Positions 4,887-5,465 of a DNA stretch of 5,465 nt are shown in pieces. The DNA is from Candidatus Desantisbacteria bacterium CG1_02_49_89. Its GTDB lineage: Bacteria > Desantisbacteria > UBA1551. Under the pieces are notes generated by a model that was not told the origin of the DNA, ran no database searches, and saw only the letters and a list, made by a program, of their open reading frames with translations. Position 1 is the stretch's first letter. Every line of letters starts with the position of its first letter. The DNA is taken from NCBI GenBank assembly GCA_001871075.1, contig MNUP01000089.1, positions 1 through 5,465 on the forward strand. Reading direction: 5' to 3'. Made by a program: the position numbers and the translations under genes.

Positions 4887-5465
4887 ATGAAGGACACATT
4901 TTTAATACAGGACGGGCAGATCCTTGTGTTCATGGGGGACAGCATAACGTCCGACGCCAAGGGTTACGCGGCGCTTGTGGAAGAGATCGCGCGCCTGAGG
5001 TATCCTGAGAGGAACATGAAATTCATAAACGCAGGCATCGGCGGCAACCGTTCAACGGACATGCTGGCAAGGTTTGAAACCGACGTGCTCAGGCACAAGC
5101 CTAAACTTGTTTCCATAACGTCAGGCGCAAACGACATAGCCAGGTTCATAACAGACCCACCCACGGCTTTAGGCCTGCCGGATTACTCGCAAGCAATCAG
5201 CTCCATGGCGGAAAAGACCATATCAGCGCACGCTTTTCCCATACTTGTCTCACCCCCGCCTTTTGAGGCGCACTGGCATGCGGAAGGCGGAGCAGCAGAA
5301 GTCAACAAACGCATGGAAAAATACGCGAAATGGATGAGGGAATACGCGGAAGAGAACAGGCTGGTTTACGTGCCATTTTTTGAGGAATTCCTGGAAGTTT
5401 CAAAAAAGTTCCGCAAACGCGCGCCGGACTTCAGGCTCACGGAGGACGGGGTGCACCTTAATTTC
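4887..5465 (+). CDS. SGNH/GDSL-type hydrolase (esterase), N-terminal 193 residues, runs off the window
   Basis: The frame is open from ATG 4887 to the right edge with no stop, so the gene is cut by the window. SGNH hydrolases are serine esterases or lipases; many bacterial ones remove acetyl groups from sugars. Block I is VFMGDSIT with the nucleophile Ser19. Block II is GIGGNRSTDML (50-60), where a Gly supplies the oxyanion hole. Block III is SGANDI (79-84) with Asn82. Block V is EDGVHLN (186-192), giving Asp187 and His190 of the triad, so all four SGNH blocks are visible and probably only the last helix is missing. No signal peptide or membrane segment appears at the N-terminus, suggesting a cytoplasmic enzyme. 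It follows the PIG-L gene across a short repeat-filled gap. The family is certain, the substrate unknown. Confidence 0.94.
   Translation, partial: MKDTFLIQDGQILVFMGDSITSDAKGYAALVEEIARLRYPERNMKFINAGIGGNRSTDMLARFETDVLRHKPKLVSITSGANDIARFITDPPTALGLPDYSQAISSMAEKTISAHAFPILVSPPPFEAHWHAEGGAAEVNKRMEKYAKWMREYAEENRLVYVPFFEEFLEVSKKFRKRAPDFRLTEDGVHLNF

Overview
The window is a compact, co-directional (+ strand) run of six genes from an unidentified bacterium. In order it holds the 3' end of a nitrilase-superfamily carbon-nitrogen hydrolase (3-320), two divergent uroporphyrinogen-decarboxylase-fold (UroD/MtaA-like) proteins (414-1622 and 1786-2847), a Gfo/Idh/MocA oxidoreductase (3031-3984), a PIG-L/LmbE zinc deacetylase (4115-4795), and the 5' part of an SGNH/GDSL hydrolase that runs off the right edge (4887-5465). 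No RNA gene, transposase, CRISPR array or convincing terminator was seen. Coding regions are of middling GC and the gaps are AT-richer.

Every gap between genes (91 to 183 bp) is built almost entirely of short degenerate tandem repeats with a 7-10 bp period and usually three to five units. The motif differs from gap to gap. In the two gaps that follow the UroD-like genes, the array at the 3' end of the upstream gene includes its stop codon, and in the nitrilase gene an array supplies the last nine residues. Gaps 1-2, 2-3 and 3-4 end, just before the ribosome binding site, in a TTCGTG-rich block. Gaps 4-5 and 5-6 instead carry two arrays in opposite orientation, able to fold into long imperfect hairpins. 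This repeat architecture is the most unusual thing in the window.

The protein families (nitrilase-like amidohydrolase, UroD-like proteins, Gfo/Idh/MocA dehydrogenase, PIG-L deacetylase, SGNH esterase) often occur together in carbohydrate and C1/methyl catabolic islands of Planctomycetes, Lentisphaerae and related uncultivated lineages. From gene content and repeat style I infer an uncultivated environmental bacterium of that general kind, but the sequence does not fix the taxon.

The shared strand and the lack of terminators suggest one transcription unit. A plausible joint role is trimming and oxidising a substituted sugar or small metabolite: ester removal by the SGNH enzyme, N-deacetylation by the PIG-L enzyme, oxidation by the Gfo/Idh/MocA enzyme, amide cleavage by the nitrilase-like enzyme, and perhaps methyl transfer by the UroD-like pair. 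No substrate can be named from sequence alone. The arrays separating the genes raise the alternative that they are independently tuned units.
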